23,294 nt of DNA from positions 294,157-317,450 of the forward strand of contig KQ482076.1 in NCBI GenBank assembly GCA_001430745.1, read 5' to 3'. Positions 1-10,184 of the stretch are shown piece by piece (the stretch's first letter is position 1; every line of letters begins with the position of its first letter). Below the pieces are notes generated by a model, which was not told the origin of the DNA, did no database searches, and saw only the letters and a list, made by a program, of their open reading frames with translations. The DNA is from Auxenochlorella pyrenoidosa. Lineage: Eukaryota > Chlorophyta > Trebouxiophyceae > Chlorellales > Chlorellaceae. The position numbers and the translations under genes were made by a program.

Positions 1-67
1 CCCGCGGGAACCCCCCCCACCCCACCCCCTCCGAACCCTCAACCCCCCACCTCCTCACCGCACGCAG

Positions 68-1209
68 GCGGGCAAGTACAAGCAGTGCGTCAACGTGCCG
101 CTGTACAACGCCAAGTGGCAGTACAACGCGGCCACCAAGAAGCGCGAGGTGAAGAAGGAGGAGAACGAGCTGTTCGTGCAGCAGGTGGGTGGGGCCGCCG
201 CCGCCCCTTCTTTGGTTTGGCTAGGACCATGCTTTCTTTGATTTTTCCCAGAAGCTCGGGCACGGCTCGGCCGTCCCCACTCCCGGCGGGTTGCAGCCCT
301 GGGCTGTGGGCCGATAGGGGCTGGCTTATGTGGGAACAGCAGGCGCCGAGGGGGGGCAAAGCCGTCCTCGCTCCCCACGACAGCACGCCGCGCTGCCACC
401 CGGCACCCGCTGCCTGGCAGCGAGCGCGGCCAGCTCCTGCAATCGACGAGGGGTGCCCCTTGCCTCAATCGCCAGCCCGGCTGGCCCGCCGCGTGCCTGT
501 GACGTGCACACCCGCCGACCCCTGCTGCCGCCGCCCCTGAGCGAAACACGATTTCATGGTCCATCCCCGCCGCCCCCCGCAGGTGGAGAAGCGCTTCCCC
601 AACAAGAACGCGCCGCTGCTCATCGGCTGCTCCGACGGCACCACCTACTCCATCGATGCCCTGGAGATCCTGGATGAGGCGGGATACACCACCCTGGTCG
701 GCCTCAAGGGGTGAGGCGCCTGCCGAGTATGAAATTGAATTGAAGAGTATCGATAGTTTCGGTTTCAAGTTGACCCCCCCCTGGCCGGGGCCTGGCCGGG
801 GCCGCGGGGCGCAGCCGGCCTGGCTGCCAAACTGCCGGTGGAGGCGGCTGCAGAGGATGGCGCGCGGGGGCAACACAACCAAGTGGCGGCGGCGGCGGTC
901 GGGGTGGCCTGCGCCCGCCGGCAGGGCTGGGGCGCGGCGTGTCAACCAGCAGCGCGCGTCACCGCCAGCCCTGCCGCGCACGTCGCCTCACCAGCTGCGC
1001 CCTGTGCCCCCCTTTCCCCCCCTTTTCCTCTCTCCCCCAGCGGCTTCTACGCGTGGTTCCGCATCTTCGACAACAAGGGCGGCCGGCGGCGGTCTGGCGA
1101 GTACGCCGAGCAGTACACCCACGACGGCGACTCGGCGGGCATCCACTCCTCAGGCGCAGGGTTCGACCGCGTGGACGCGATCGAGAAGTGGGTGCCGCCC
1201 AAGTTCTGA
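68..1209 (+). CDS. Rhodanese-like domain protein, 3' part (5' end outside window)
   Basis: Three exons are seen: <68-184, 583-710 and 1041-1209 (stop TGA). Phases match across both GT-AG introns, and an intron acceptor (CGCACGCAG) directly precedes 68, so upstream exons lie outside the window. The 137 visible residues contain the C-terminal half of a rhodanese fold. This includes a loop beginning with a cysteine (GCSDGTTYS), the following helix (DALEILDEAGY), a strand (TTLVGLKG) and the GGFYAW turn that normally ends the domain. The rhodanese family transfers sulfur through the loop cysteine or acts as a protein-interaction module. The loop here lacks the usual CxxGxR arginine, so catalytic activity is uncertain. 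About 50 residues follow the domain, ending in EKWVPPKF, and I do not recognise them. In plants such single-domain proteins are often chloroplast-targeted, but the N-terminus is missing so location is inference. It is convergent with the GT47 gene. Confidence 0.8.
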
Positions 1210-1235
1210 GCCGGCCGAGCCGGCTGGCTGGCTGG

Positions 1236-1351
1236 CTGCCCGCCCACGGCGGCGCAGCTGCTGCTCGGAGCTGGCGCTCTCAAGGGGCCGCCTGCCCGCC
1301 CATTCACGGCGGCGCGGCTGCTGCCAGGAGCTGGCGCTCCTCCAGGGGCCT
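1236..1351. repeat. Diverged tandem duplication in 3' UTR
   Basis: Two adjacent units of about 55-60 bp (roughly 1236-1291 and 1290-1351) share the order GCCCGCCCA, ACGGCGGCGC, GCTGCTGC, GGAGCTGGCGCTC and AGGGGCC, with small indels. They lie just after the rhodanese-like stop codon and after a short (GGCT)n run (around 1222-1237). Confidence 0.75.
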
Positions 1352-2015
1352 TTTCCCCAGAGGAGTTCCCGTTCGCCCCCAGCACCCACCTCATTGTGAG
1401 GCGTGCCTGAAGGCGGCGGCGCAACAGAGAGGGCTGCGCAGGCGCTGACAGGGCGTCTGCAGATCTGCCTGTCTGTGCGCCGCTGCCCCGCGGCCCGATC
1501 AAAACACGCTTGACACCGCGCCGGCCGCACGCCCCCCCAGCGGCCGGCCACGCATTTGGAACATTCTTCTGCTTTCATCATGCTCTCCTCGCGCCGCCCC
1601 CGGCGCGGCCTTCTGCTCTTCTTCGTGCCGCCACCCGTCCCTTCCCGCCTCACCCCCGTACTTTCCATCCATTCAGTAGGACCACTGCATTGTTTGTGTG
1701 GCCATTGCCCCCGTAACCGCACTAGCGACCTGTGGATGTTGCAAGAGTGCAGAGTAGGGCGGGAGGGGCAAGGCCAGGTGCCACAGCAGCACACTGCTGC
1801 CGTGGAGGAGGTGGCATCGCCTGCACAGGAGCTGCAGGCAAGCACCCGCTGGCAACAAAACGGCATGCATTGATGCTGCTCTTCAGGTGGCCATCCGACA
1901 AGCTTGCAACGTCCAAAAGGGCACTGTGCACGGCTTGAATGACGGCATGCAGCTTTGCTCAGACGCAACTGCACTGTTTTCCCCTCCGTCTTGTGCCCAC
2001 CAAATGTGCACTGGA

Positions 2016-2020
2016 TTACA
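2016..2020 (-). promoter_or_regulatory. Polyadenylation signal TGTAA for the GT47 gene
   Basis: TTACA on the + strand reads TGTAA on the minus strand, 63 nt after the GT47 stop codon. TGTAA is the established polyadenylation motif of chlorophyte algae, and the distance is typical. Confidence 0.6.
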
Positions 2021-2082
2021 GTACATCCGGACAAGGCAAGGAGTGGCAGCATGGCCAAGGACGTCACCCGGGTTGGGGGGCG

Positions 2083-5000
2083 CTATCGGCTTGGGGCGGC
2101 TTCCTTCCGAGAGCTGCGCTTGCCAGGCCGCTGCTGCATAACGCCGGAGCCACTGCTGGCCGGTCCCCGGGTGTGAGGTATTCTCGAGTACAGCCATGCA
2201 AAGATGGTCTGCAGGCAGGGAGCAGGGGAACAGCGGCTGGGCACAGCATGAGGCTGCTGGGGCACCGGCACGTGCTGCAACTGGAGGGTCGGGCATTCAG
2301 AGCAGGCAAGCATGAGGGGGTGTGACCACTGCGCGCGCAGCTCCAACAGCAGCGCGCAGCTGCCCTGTGGCAGCGCCCACGCCCCGTGCGCAGCAGAGGG
2401 CGGGCGGGGCGCCGCACCCATGTGCAGCAGAGGGCGGGCGGGGCGCTACACCTCGAGCACAGCTGCCTTGTGGCAGCGCCCTCACCTCGAGCGCGTCCCC
2501 CTGGGCGGGGTCGTAATCGTTCTCGGGGTGCGGGTGCGACTTGTAGGCCTCCTTGATCACGCTCTTGTCCTCGCCGGCGCCGTTGTCCCGCAGGTACTGC
2601 TTGGCCAGGGCGCCGTCTGCAGGGGGGGGGAAGAGGGGCAGGCCGGCAGTGCACACTGCTCACATTTGGCCGCCTGAGGGGGTGCTAGCCTGCTTGCCAG
2701 CGGGCCCGACGCGGCCTGACGGATAGTGTGCAGGTGGTGGGCGGCACGAGCGAGGGCATGTTGTTACGGCAAGACAAGGGCAAGGCAGGTGCCGCAGGGC
2801 AGATGGAGCGTGATCCAGACTCACAGGGGCGGTAGCCTGTGTAGATCCATCTGCGGGGGAGGGCGGCACGTCCAGGGCAGTGGGGCATTCGGGAGCGTGC
2901 CAGAGCCATGAGGACGGGCACCTAGCATCTACTGCAGGCGAGCTGGGGTCACTGCTGCTTCCGCGCCTGGCGAGAGCCTTGCCCAGAGGTGCAGGCTCAC
3001 AGGCGGGCTTGGCTGGTGCTCCCAGCTCACCGTCGCCACACTTGCCCCAGCGCCTGCTGCATCTCCACCACCTTGGCCTCCGGCACCGCCTCGAGGATTT
3101 TGGGGACCTGCGCATGTCGTGCACACATGGCGCGCGCATTGAGCACAAGACGGGCGAAAGCAGAGATCACGCCTGCAGTGGGCGGCCTGACAGTTATGCT
3201 CGCTCCGCCGAGCGGTCACCTCACGTGCAGATGCCCAGCCAAGCTACCCTCGGCTGCGGCCCAGCCCCTCACGTTGTGCATGTCCTTTTGGGGGATGCGT
3301 ATGGCAAAGGAGTCAAAGTCCAGCACGCTCTCAAAGGCCAGCTGCACGTCGTCCTGGATGATCACCGGCAGGCAGCTGCAGGTGCACAATCCCCGGGGGG
3401 AAAGCGGCAGAGGGAGCAGGCCATGTGAAACGCCTGCGTGCCGTGGTGAAGCCCTCTGTGCTGCGGCACGCCAGCCGAGTCCCCAGATGAAACACTCGAC
3501 CACACCACCTGCTTTACACCCAGGCGCCGCTCCAGGGAGCATGCCTGCCTGCCTGTTTCTCACCCAGAGAGGGCACGCTCTCCCTCCCTTGCGCGCCTGC
3601 TCGCCGCGCAGAGCAGCACTTCTAGCACAGCGCGATGCTGGCCTGGGATGCCGGGGCTGCCCCAAGGGCCGCGTACCATCACGGCACCACGGAGTTTGTC
3701 CCGGTGCACCCCCAGCACCGCGCACCCGTGCAGCACCGCGTCTTCAAGCCGCGCGCTCCAGCCGTCGCCCGGCAGAACAAAGCAGAACTTGGAAGAGGCC
3801 AGGGCCGCCGAGTAGCCCAGGGTCAGGCCCTCGGGCATCTTTTCGCCGATGGTGATGCGGTGCTTGCCCCACCAGTCTTGGTCGCCTGCCGGGCCGGGAA
3901 CCAGCGGTGCAAGAGTCTGACAAGGTGAATTTTGTTTAAACAGAATCAAGGCCGAAAACTGAAAACAAATTGACAGAAAGCCATGTGGTCTTTGACCGCG
4001 GGCTGGGACCAACGTGCAGGGTGCGGGGCACGTCCCAGCAGCCCTGGCCGCATGCAGCTGGCCTGGGCGCTCATCCCTGCGGATGGCGCATGCCAACTCT
4101 CTCTGCACAAGTCTGCCCCGCGCAGCCAGCGGTGGGCAAGGGGTCACAGGAGGCGCCTCCTCGCAGCTGGCCCCCAGGTGCGCGTGCCAGGCATGCCCCC
4201 AGCATACCCCACATCTGTGAAGCAACATATCAGGTGCACTGCCCGCACACGCGGCCAGGCGGGACTCACGGCACAGGTTCTCAAGCTTCTGACGGATGCC
4301 GCGCGAGTAGGGCGGGTTGTCCTGCTGCGTGCGGCCTGCAGGGCCGGCCCAGGCAGGGGGGGGCGGGGGGCGGGACGTGAGGAAGCCTGCCTTTAGCCTT
4401 TGGCTGCAGCCCAAAGGCAGAGGCTGAGAGGCAGAGGCCGGGCGCAGGGGCTTTGACGGCGGCTGCGGCCTGGCACACGCCCCACCCCCCACCCCCCCCC
4501 GGGGGCTCGCCCTTGAAGAAGCCCAGGATGGAGCGCTCCCGCGCGGCGCTGCCAAACAGCGGGCTCTGCGAGTACTTCATGGGGCTGGCCATGGGGGGGA
4601 TGACCAGGTCCTGCAGGGGTGGGAGGGTGGTGGTGGAGTGTCTCCATGTGTACTAGGGCCAGGGGGATGTGGTGGTGAGGGTGGGGTTGGGGGTTGGGGG
4701 TCTTAAAAGGTGGCGGGCAGGCGAGCAGGCGGGCCGGCAGGGGCGGGCTCTTCGGCCAGGCGAGCAGACATTGGGGGGTGGGGTGGGGCAAGCGCCGGCG
4801 CCAGCGCAGCGCCCGCCTGCAGCGCAGGCAGGCAGGACGTGCCCAGTGCGTGCTCGTGCGACGGCTGGCACGCCCAAGGTCGAGCGTTCCCCGCCCCCAG
4901 CCTGGATGCTATGGCGGGGCGCTGCCGGCAGGAAAAGGGCCTTGCCTTGTCTGGGTCGAAGCAGGGGAAGTCCCCCAGCTTGTCCTTGCAGCAGCCCTCG

Positions 5001-7976
5001 GGCGTCCACACAGGGTGCCTGCGGGCGGGCAGAGGGCGGCAAGACAGTGGTTGGCGCATGGGGGCGAGCCCGCTGGGGAGACGGCGGCAGCGGCGGGCAG
5101 CACCCTGAAAACCACGAAGCGGGCACCCCCAGCAATGCCCAGCGCTGTCTGCGTGTCGACTCTGCCAAAACGATGGCGCCCCCTCCCGCAGCTCAGTTGC
5201 TGCCACTCACGCGGCCTCGTATGTGTAGTTGTCGGCACCGTAGCCGGTGTTGGACCTGTGCCCGCGGTCTGTGCGGCCCCAGTGCGTGAGCAGCATGGCG
5301 GGGCGCAGCACGGCGGGGAGCCAGCAGGAGCCCTCGTCGTGGGTCTGGACCTGCAACAACGGGGGTTGGTGGTTGTAGAAAACGTTTCTTCTTTGAGCAG
5401 AGCGGGGCAGCAGCCGTGCCATGACCAGGCAGGCACCCTGCTCACGAGGCCAGGCTGCAGAGGCGGGGGGGGGGGCAGGGGTCAGGCGGAGCGCTGGCAA
5501 ACCAAGCCGGGGCGGGCCCCCGATGCTGCACGCACGCAGCGCGCTCCCCGCCAAGAGACGGCCAACTCTGCCCCACCGCCGCCGCGCTCACTATGATGTG
5601 GTCGCGCCCACCGTTGCGGTCCCACCACGGGTGGTGACTGCGGATCCAGGCCTGCACCTCTATGAGCATGTTGATGGTGCTGTGCACCCGGATGGTGGCT
5701 GCACGCAGGGCAGCAAGGCAGCACGGGCGCCGTGGGGGCCGGGATGCTGCCCTCTGGGGGTGCAGAGAGGGAGGGGAAGGAGGGAGGCAGGCAGGTGGAC
5801 AGACACATGCATGTGCACAGGTGTGGTCAGCCGGTGGGGGCACTCACTGCGCCCGCCATGGAAGTAAGGGGAATCATTGAAGCCTGCGGGGCATCAGGGT
5901 CAGGGACAGCGAATCGGCAGGGCAGGGAGGTGCTGCGGTCCTGCCGGCGTCATGGCATCAGCGAGCATCACACCCGCCGGCTCGTGGGGCGCTTTCTCTC
6001 AGAGCGGCATGCACGGCAAGCAACCGTCAAGATTGATGATGGGGGCTGGGGCGGCACGAGCTGCCAGCTCACCATGGATTGGGTAGATGTAGCAGGACGT
6101 GTACACCGGGATGTAAAAGTAATCTGGGGAAGAGGCGCCACAGGACGAGGGTGAGCATCAAAGTGTACGGGCAGGCACACACCCCAGGTGCAGGCATCCC
6201 ACGGTCAAGCGAAACCATGGCAAGTTTGTTAAACCACCGCGCCTCTGTCGTACACACCCGCCTCTGCCGGATCCAGCGTGCGGTGCTCGCTTTGCAGGAG
6301 CGCCTCGTGCAGCCCCGTCTCAGTGGCTGCATGGCGTGCGTTGGAGGGTGGGGGTTGGGGGCGCGCACGCAGGGAGCAATGCACGGGGAGAGCAGGCAGG
6401 GCAGCGAGCCTGGGCATGGCTGCAGACAACCGATGCAGAGTGAGCACACAAAAGGCTCCTGGCTCCAATAATGTCATATAGCACATGCCATGCAGCCAGC
6501 CATCAGCCGTGCGACTGCACATGCGGAGGTGCCAGCGCAGCAAGCAGAGGCTGGTCTGGTCTACAGCGCTGCTCACCATAGAGCCAGCCATCCACCCACA
6601 TGCTCTCGTTAGTCACGCTGTACATGCGGTGCACGCAGGTACCGCGATCCGGGCGGTACTGCAGCATGACCTGGTTGAAAATAGCAGGCAGCTCGTAGCT
6701 GCGACCAGGGGGCGGCACAGGAAGGAGGGGTGGCAAGCGGTGCCAATCAGCGGGGGAAGCGGGGTGGCTAGCCAGGAGGGAGAGCAGCAGGCGTTGGCGG
6801 CCCACAGCGGCGCAGCTGCAACCCCTCAAGCTGGGTCCGGCAACAGCCGGCGCACCCCCGCTTCCAGACCCCAGCACTTGCATGTAGATCAGGGGCCGCT
6901 TGCGGGTGGCCCCAGGCTGCGGGTCCTTGGCAGCAGGGGTGTGCACAAAGGGCTTGAGCCAGGGGCGCTCCCCCTCCTCCATGCCTGCTTGGTGAGGAGC
7001 ACCGGGATGGGCTTGTGATGCAAACTCGCTCGAGAAGCGGCACGCACTCAGCTCAGTGTGCATACAGCCGATTCTGCTGTGAGCCTGCTGGGGTGCAGCC
7101 AGGGCGCGTTGTTGCAGGCAGGCAGAGGCTGCTGGCGCCAGCCTACCCGGGCTGTCGGTGGTGTTTGCTGTGCGGTATGCGCAGTCGTGGCCCCACCACC
7201 CCTACAAACAGGGACGCAGCCAGAGGCGCGGTCACAGGCAATGAGGCAGCTAGGAGGAACGCGCAAGTATCTGCAGTGCTGGACGTTCGCGCTGGCCCGG
7301 CCGCATGCGCCCACCTCATGGCACTTGCAGAAGCCCATGTTGCACTCTCCGTGCCCTGCAGCGGCACGGCGGGGTACATGGAAGGAGTTTGCATGCACGG
7401 TAGGCTACCACTGCCACTGCAGACAGCCAGAGCAGCCGCGCGGAGCCATGAGCGGCTCCACTGCGCCTTGAGCAGCCACGCCAGGCCATGGGTGCGGCCA
7501 CATCGCGGCAGGCGGGGCCCGCGCACCGTTGCACTGGTTGGCGCAGAAGCTCTCCAGGTAGTCGTCGCAGGTGGGCCCGCCATACCCCTCCTGCGAGAGG
7601 GCACGCCAGAGCGCCTTGGCTCACACAACAGACGGGGGCGCGCCATGCCATAGCGGCACGCAAGGCCGTGCAGGGCAACATGTGCCCGGCTCCCTGTTCC
7701 TCGGGCTGGCTGGCGGCGGTGCTCTCGCGCCGCCCCTTACGCTTTGACCTTTGGCCAGCCTCCACGGCCTGCACCTGGCCTGCCAACGCATACGCACCGC
7801 CGACACGCACCCAGCGCATTCACGACTCTCACCACCCAGCTCACCAGGATGCAGGGGCACTGGTGCTTTGGCCGCTCCGCCACGCACCAGCCCTCGGGCC
7901 CCCAGAGCTCCTGAGGGTCGTTAGGCCCAAAGCCCGGGTAGGCATTGCCCGCATCATCCTTGTTGGGCTGCAGGAC

Positions 7977-8011
<35 letters not shown>

Positions 8012-9997
8012 TAATAGTGGTGGGTGGGGTGGGTGCCAGCGGCACAACATAAGCGTTGATAAGACAAGGTGTGCGCCGCGGGGCACGAACCGATGGCAGG
8101 GCGGGCGGCGGGAAGCGCGCAGGCAAAGCAGCAGGTGTACCCGGGGGTTCAGGCAAGTATGGTGCACAAGGCGCTGGGAATTATCGTCAGCAGCAGGACA
8201 TTTGAGCTCCTGCGCAGCACGGCGCACCTGGCAGTGGAAGCCCAGCGGTCTGCCGCGCCTAACAGGGGGCGTGCCTGCATCACAAGGCAGCGTGAAGGCA
8301 CGCGCCTTAGCAGCGGGCACGACAAGGCCATACACCTGTCCAAGGCAGCCTCGGGTTGTACGGACCACACATGCTTATACCCCGGGTACAGCACTAGCAG
8401 CAACAGCAGCGGCGGCAGCTGCTAGTGAGATTGCAACGGCAGGCAAACAGGCACACTGGCGTGCCTGGCGGCGCATCCGGGGGAGCTAACTGGTGCCCGT
8501 ATGCCCAGGTAGAGTTGCAGAAGCAGTACCCTGCAGGGATGCATTCCACAAGTCTAGCATGGGCGTATGGCGCAGCGGGCCGCCTCAGAATGCTGTCTTC
8601 AGCATACGCGGCAACAGGCACGTGCCAGGACCGGACCTGTGCCCCCCAACTGCCTGGCGATCTGGAAAGAATTAAACTCACCAATGTCCTCGTCGCACAG
8701 CTGGGAGCAGCGCGCGTTGTGGCCGGCCCCCTTGGCCATGTCCAGCGGCTCGTCAAATGGCTCAAACCCGTGCTCCCGCGGCAGCTGGCTGCAGGGGCGC
8801 TGCGGCCCGCCGACACGGCGCCAGGGGCAGGGGAGATGTACGTGAGCCTCCAGCTGCTTCAAGCATTGCTTCGGCTTCAACATCAGCAGCACTCACTGCT
8901 GTACAACTGTGGGCAGCATTGCTGCCGACATCGGCGCTGCCTGTGCGCCCCGCCCTGTGGGGGTCTGGAGGCACGCCGTCGCTACGCAAGCTTGCGCTGC
9001 TGACATGCAGGGTGCGCCCAGCCGCTGCACTGCTCACCCGTCTGCGCCTGACGCAGTCGTCGCCATCCCACCCTGCAGCCGCCGCACAGGGGCTAGTTTT
9101 GCAGCTGCACAACTGCCAACTTGTAATCTAATCTTTCCAACCCCAATTGCCCGCACCAAGCACCTGGTGCGCCCCTTCCGTCTTCCTGCACTGGCCAGCC
9201 TGGCATGCACCCATGCGTGCGGCGCTGGCCCACCTGCTGGGCAGCGACACCAGCCCGCCATGTGGTCGCATGTCCCAACAAAGTTGCAGTTCCACAGGCA
9301 GGACTTGTCGCCGCGGGGCGGCGGCGCGGCCGGCACGGGCCGCTGCGTGAAAAAGGCGCGGCACCAGTCGCCCTTGGTGCCACGGCAGCGCTGGCCCGCC
9401 TCCTCTTCCGACATCCACGGCGGCGCGAGCGGGCCATCGCCTGCCGGCTCCGGCTGCTCCCCCTGCAATACCACACAAACGCACGGCAGCTTGTGTGGGA
9501 TACCGGGCGTGCGTTCCCTTTGCAAAGCCGGGCCCACAAGGGCACAGCATCTTCACACAAAGAGCCGGACGACCGCGACACGCATGTATTGCTCAATCTC
9601 TTGTCCAGTAGTGCAAGCATGCCATGCCAAGCACTGACAGCACCCACCTGCGCCCCTGATGCTTCATGGTCGACATCACTGCCGTGCACACCGCCGGCGG
9701 TGACGCCCTGCTGCTCGACAGTCAGATCGCTTCCTTCAATGATCCCATCCTGCCGACACCCGGAGATAGATTTGGAGTGCTCAGCAGCCCCTGGCAACAG
9801 GCGGGGAGAGCAAGTGCGCCACTTTCTGTCCTCACCTGCCCGCTGCGGCCCAAGACGACGGTCGCACGTCTTTTTGTTTTCGCCACTCGCCAGATGCCGC
9901 TCTGATAGACTGCAAAGACGAGCAGAATGGGCACGAGCACTCGCAGAACGGAGCGCAGGCGGGCGCTGGTGGTTCCCGCCAACTGGAAATCAGTCAT
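2083..9997 (-). CDS. EGF-like/exostosin-family (GT47) glycosyltransferase, type II membrane protein, 26 exons, 815 aa
   Basis: Minus-strand exons, 5' to 3': 9997-9836, 9462-9234, 9072-9038, 8799-8682, 8530-8465, 8274-8228, 7967-7845, 7590-7527, 7355-7315, 7201-7147, 6984-6882, 6698-6577, 6326-6258, 6123-6073, 5883-5848, 5698-5592, 5350-5211, 5018-4946, 4610-4493, 4335-4270, 3885-3726, 3375-3273, 3107-3031, 2850-2825, 2616-2486, 2208-2083. The total is 2448 nt and every phase matches. Residues 15-36 form a signal anchor. Two six-cysteine EGF-like modules follow (C109-C137 and C276-C302). The GT47 domain runs from about 345 (YIYELP) to 784. It contains YSRGIRQ and the nucleotide-sugar region LPGDGW...LEDAVLHGC (646-663) followed by LPVIIQDD, and it ends with TIFAWLYSRI. 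A basic 31-residue tail follows. The family transfers sugars to extracellular glycans in the Golgi; donor and acceptor are unknown here. Introns 11 and 18 are GC-AG. The ends of exons 5, 6 and 19 have alternatives. Confidence 0.9.
2358..2481. repeat. Nested direct repeats in GT47 intron 25
   Basis: A 21-bp element (AGCTGCC C/T TGTGGCAGCGCCC) occurs at 2358-2378 and 2461-2481. Between these copies, a 23-bp element starting GCAGCAGAGGGCGGGCGG occurs exactly at 2390-2412 and 2424-2446. The outer element can form a small hairpin (CTGCC...GGCAG). The second outer copy lies just downstream of the minus-strand 5' splice site at 2485. Confidence 0.85.
2825..2850 (-). other. 26-nt microexon of the GT47 gene (exon 24)
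   Basis: It is bounded by CCCCGCAG on the 5' side and GTGAGT on the 3' side of the minus strand. It encodes WIYTGYRP plus split codons at both ends. It is needed to join exon 23 (ends in phase 2) to exon 25 (starts after phase 1), and it restores VWRRWIYTGYRPYGALAKQY. Confidence 0.88.
4611..4945 (-). other. GC-AG intron 18 of the GT47 gene
   Basis: The donor is AAG|GCAAGG and the acceptor CCCCTGCAG|GAC. It joins PCFDPDK to DLVIPPM in phase 0. No GT donor lies near the exon end. Confidence 0.85.
4679..4700 (+). repeat. G-run tract in GT47 intron 18
   Basis: The tract reads GGGTGGGGTTGGGGGTTGGG, continuing GG. Four or more G-runs on the + strand are compatible with a G-quadruplex in DNA. The transcript of the GT47 gene carries the C-rich complement. 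No function is claimed. Confidence 0.5.
6699..6881 (-). other. GC-AG intron 11 of the GT47 gene
   Basis: The donor is AT|GCAAGT, the optimal GC-donor consensus, and the acceptor is GTCGCAG|C. Only this pair keeps the frame and restores LIYIYELPAIF. The GT four bases downstream (CAA|GTGCTG) would break phase with the next exon. Confidence 0.85.
7979..8010. repeat. (TG)16 microsatellite in GT47 intron 6
   Basis: There are sixteen uninterrupted TG units on +, which read (CA)16 in the GT47 transcript. The repeat ends about 10 nt before the 3' splice site of intron 6 (AG at 7969-7968) and replaces most of the expected pyrimidine tract. Confidence 0.97.
8275..8464 (-). other. GT47 intron 5, flanked by a 10-bp direct repeat; probable GC-AG intron
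   Basis: On the minus strand, CAGGCACGCC occurs across both the donor (CAG|GCACGCC) and the acceptor (GCAG|GCACGCC). GC-AG splicing gives PPGTPPVRRGRP, which fits the family's usual PPGTPP-x-R-x-GRP segment. An alternative GT-AG pair (donor at 8454, acceptor before 8258) also stays in frame and gives the shorter PPGTPVRGRP. Confidence 0.65.
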
Positions 9998-10184
9998 GCC
10001 TGTTGGCTGCCAATAATGGGAAGAGAGGGCTCCATTGAGCTAGCACCTTGCCAAGCTAGGCGTGAAGTGGTCCCTCAATTTGCGGGGTTTGCGGCACGTT
10101 TGGCAAATTTACGGGCCTTCTTGAATCGGAGATCAATATCAGACAGCCCGATCACGGCTTGGCAGTGCAGCAAGTGCGCAGTCT
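9998..10184. promoter_or_regulatory. Compact divergent promoter region between GT47 (-) and kanadaptin (+)
   Basis: Only 187 bp separate the two start codons, so promoters and 5' UTRs of both genes must share this space. It is visibly less GC-rich than the flanking coding DNA. A CCAAT motif lies at 10010-10014. An imperfect AGCTAG...CTAGG arrangement follows at about 10039-10061, then repeated TTTGCGG...TTTGGCAAATTT elements at about 10079-10110. No clear TATA box is seen. Confidence 0.6.

Larger units (their letters stand above)
1210..2082. other. Convergent intergenic region, 3' UTRs
   Basis: These 873 bp lie between the stop codons of the rhodanese-like gene (+) and the GT47 gene (-). I see no gene here. 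The left part holds a diverged tandem repeat and the right end holds a TGTAA signal for the minus-strand gene. No exact TGTAA was found on the + strand for the rhodanese-like gene; the nearest is CGTAA at 1712-1716. Confidence 0.6.

Noticed and set aside
1150..2067. Open frame on the minus strand (305 codons) between the rhodanese and GT47 genes
   Set aside because: It overlaps the rhodanese exon in antisense and the tandem repeat; composition is low-complexity and no homology is recognised.
2358..2481. Possible CRISPR-like repeat array
   Set aside because: There are only two copies of each element, nested inside a eukaryotic intron, with no spacers or cas genes.
6699..6880. GT donor CAA|GTGCTG for GT47 exon 11
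   Set aside because: It leaves phase 0, while exon 12 needs phase 2, and it breaks the conserved YIYELP segment. The GC donor four bases earlier fits exactly.
7488..8489. Long open frame on the plus strand (333 codons)
   Set aside because: It crosses exons and introns of the GT47 gene in antisense, contains the TG repeat, and shows no conserved motif.
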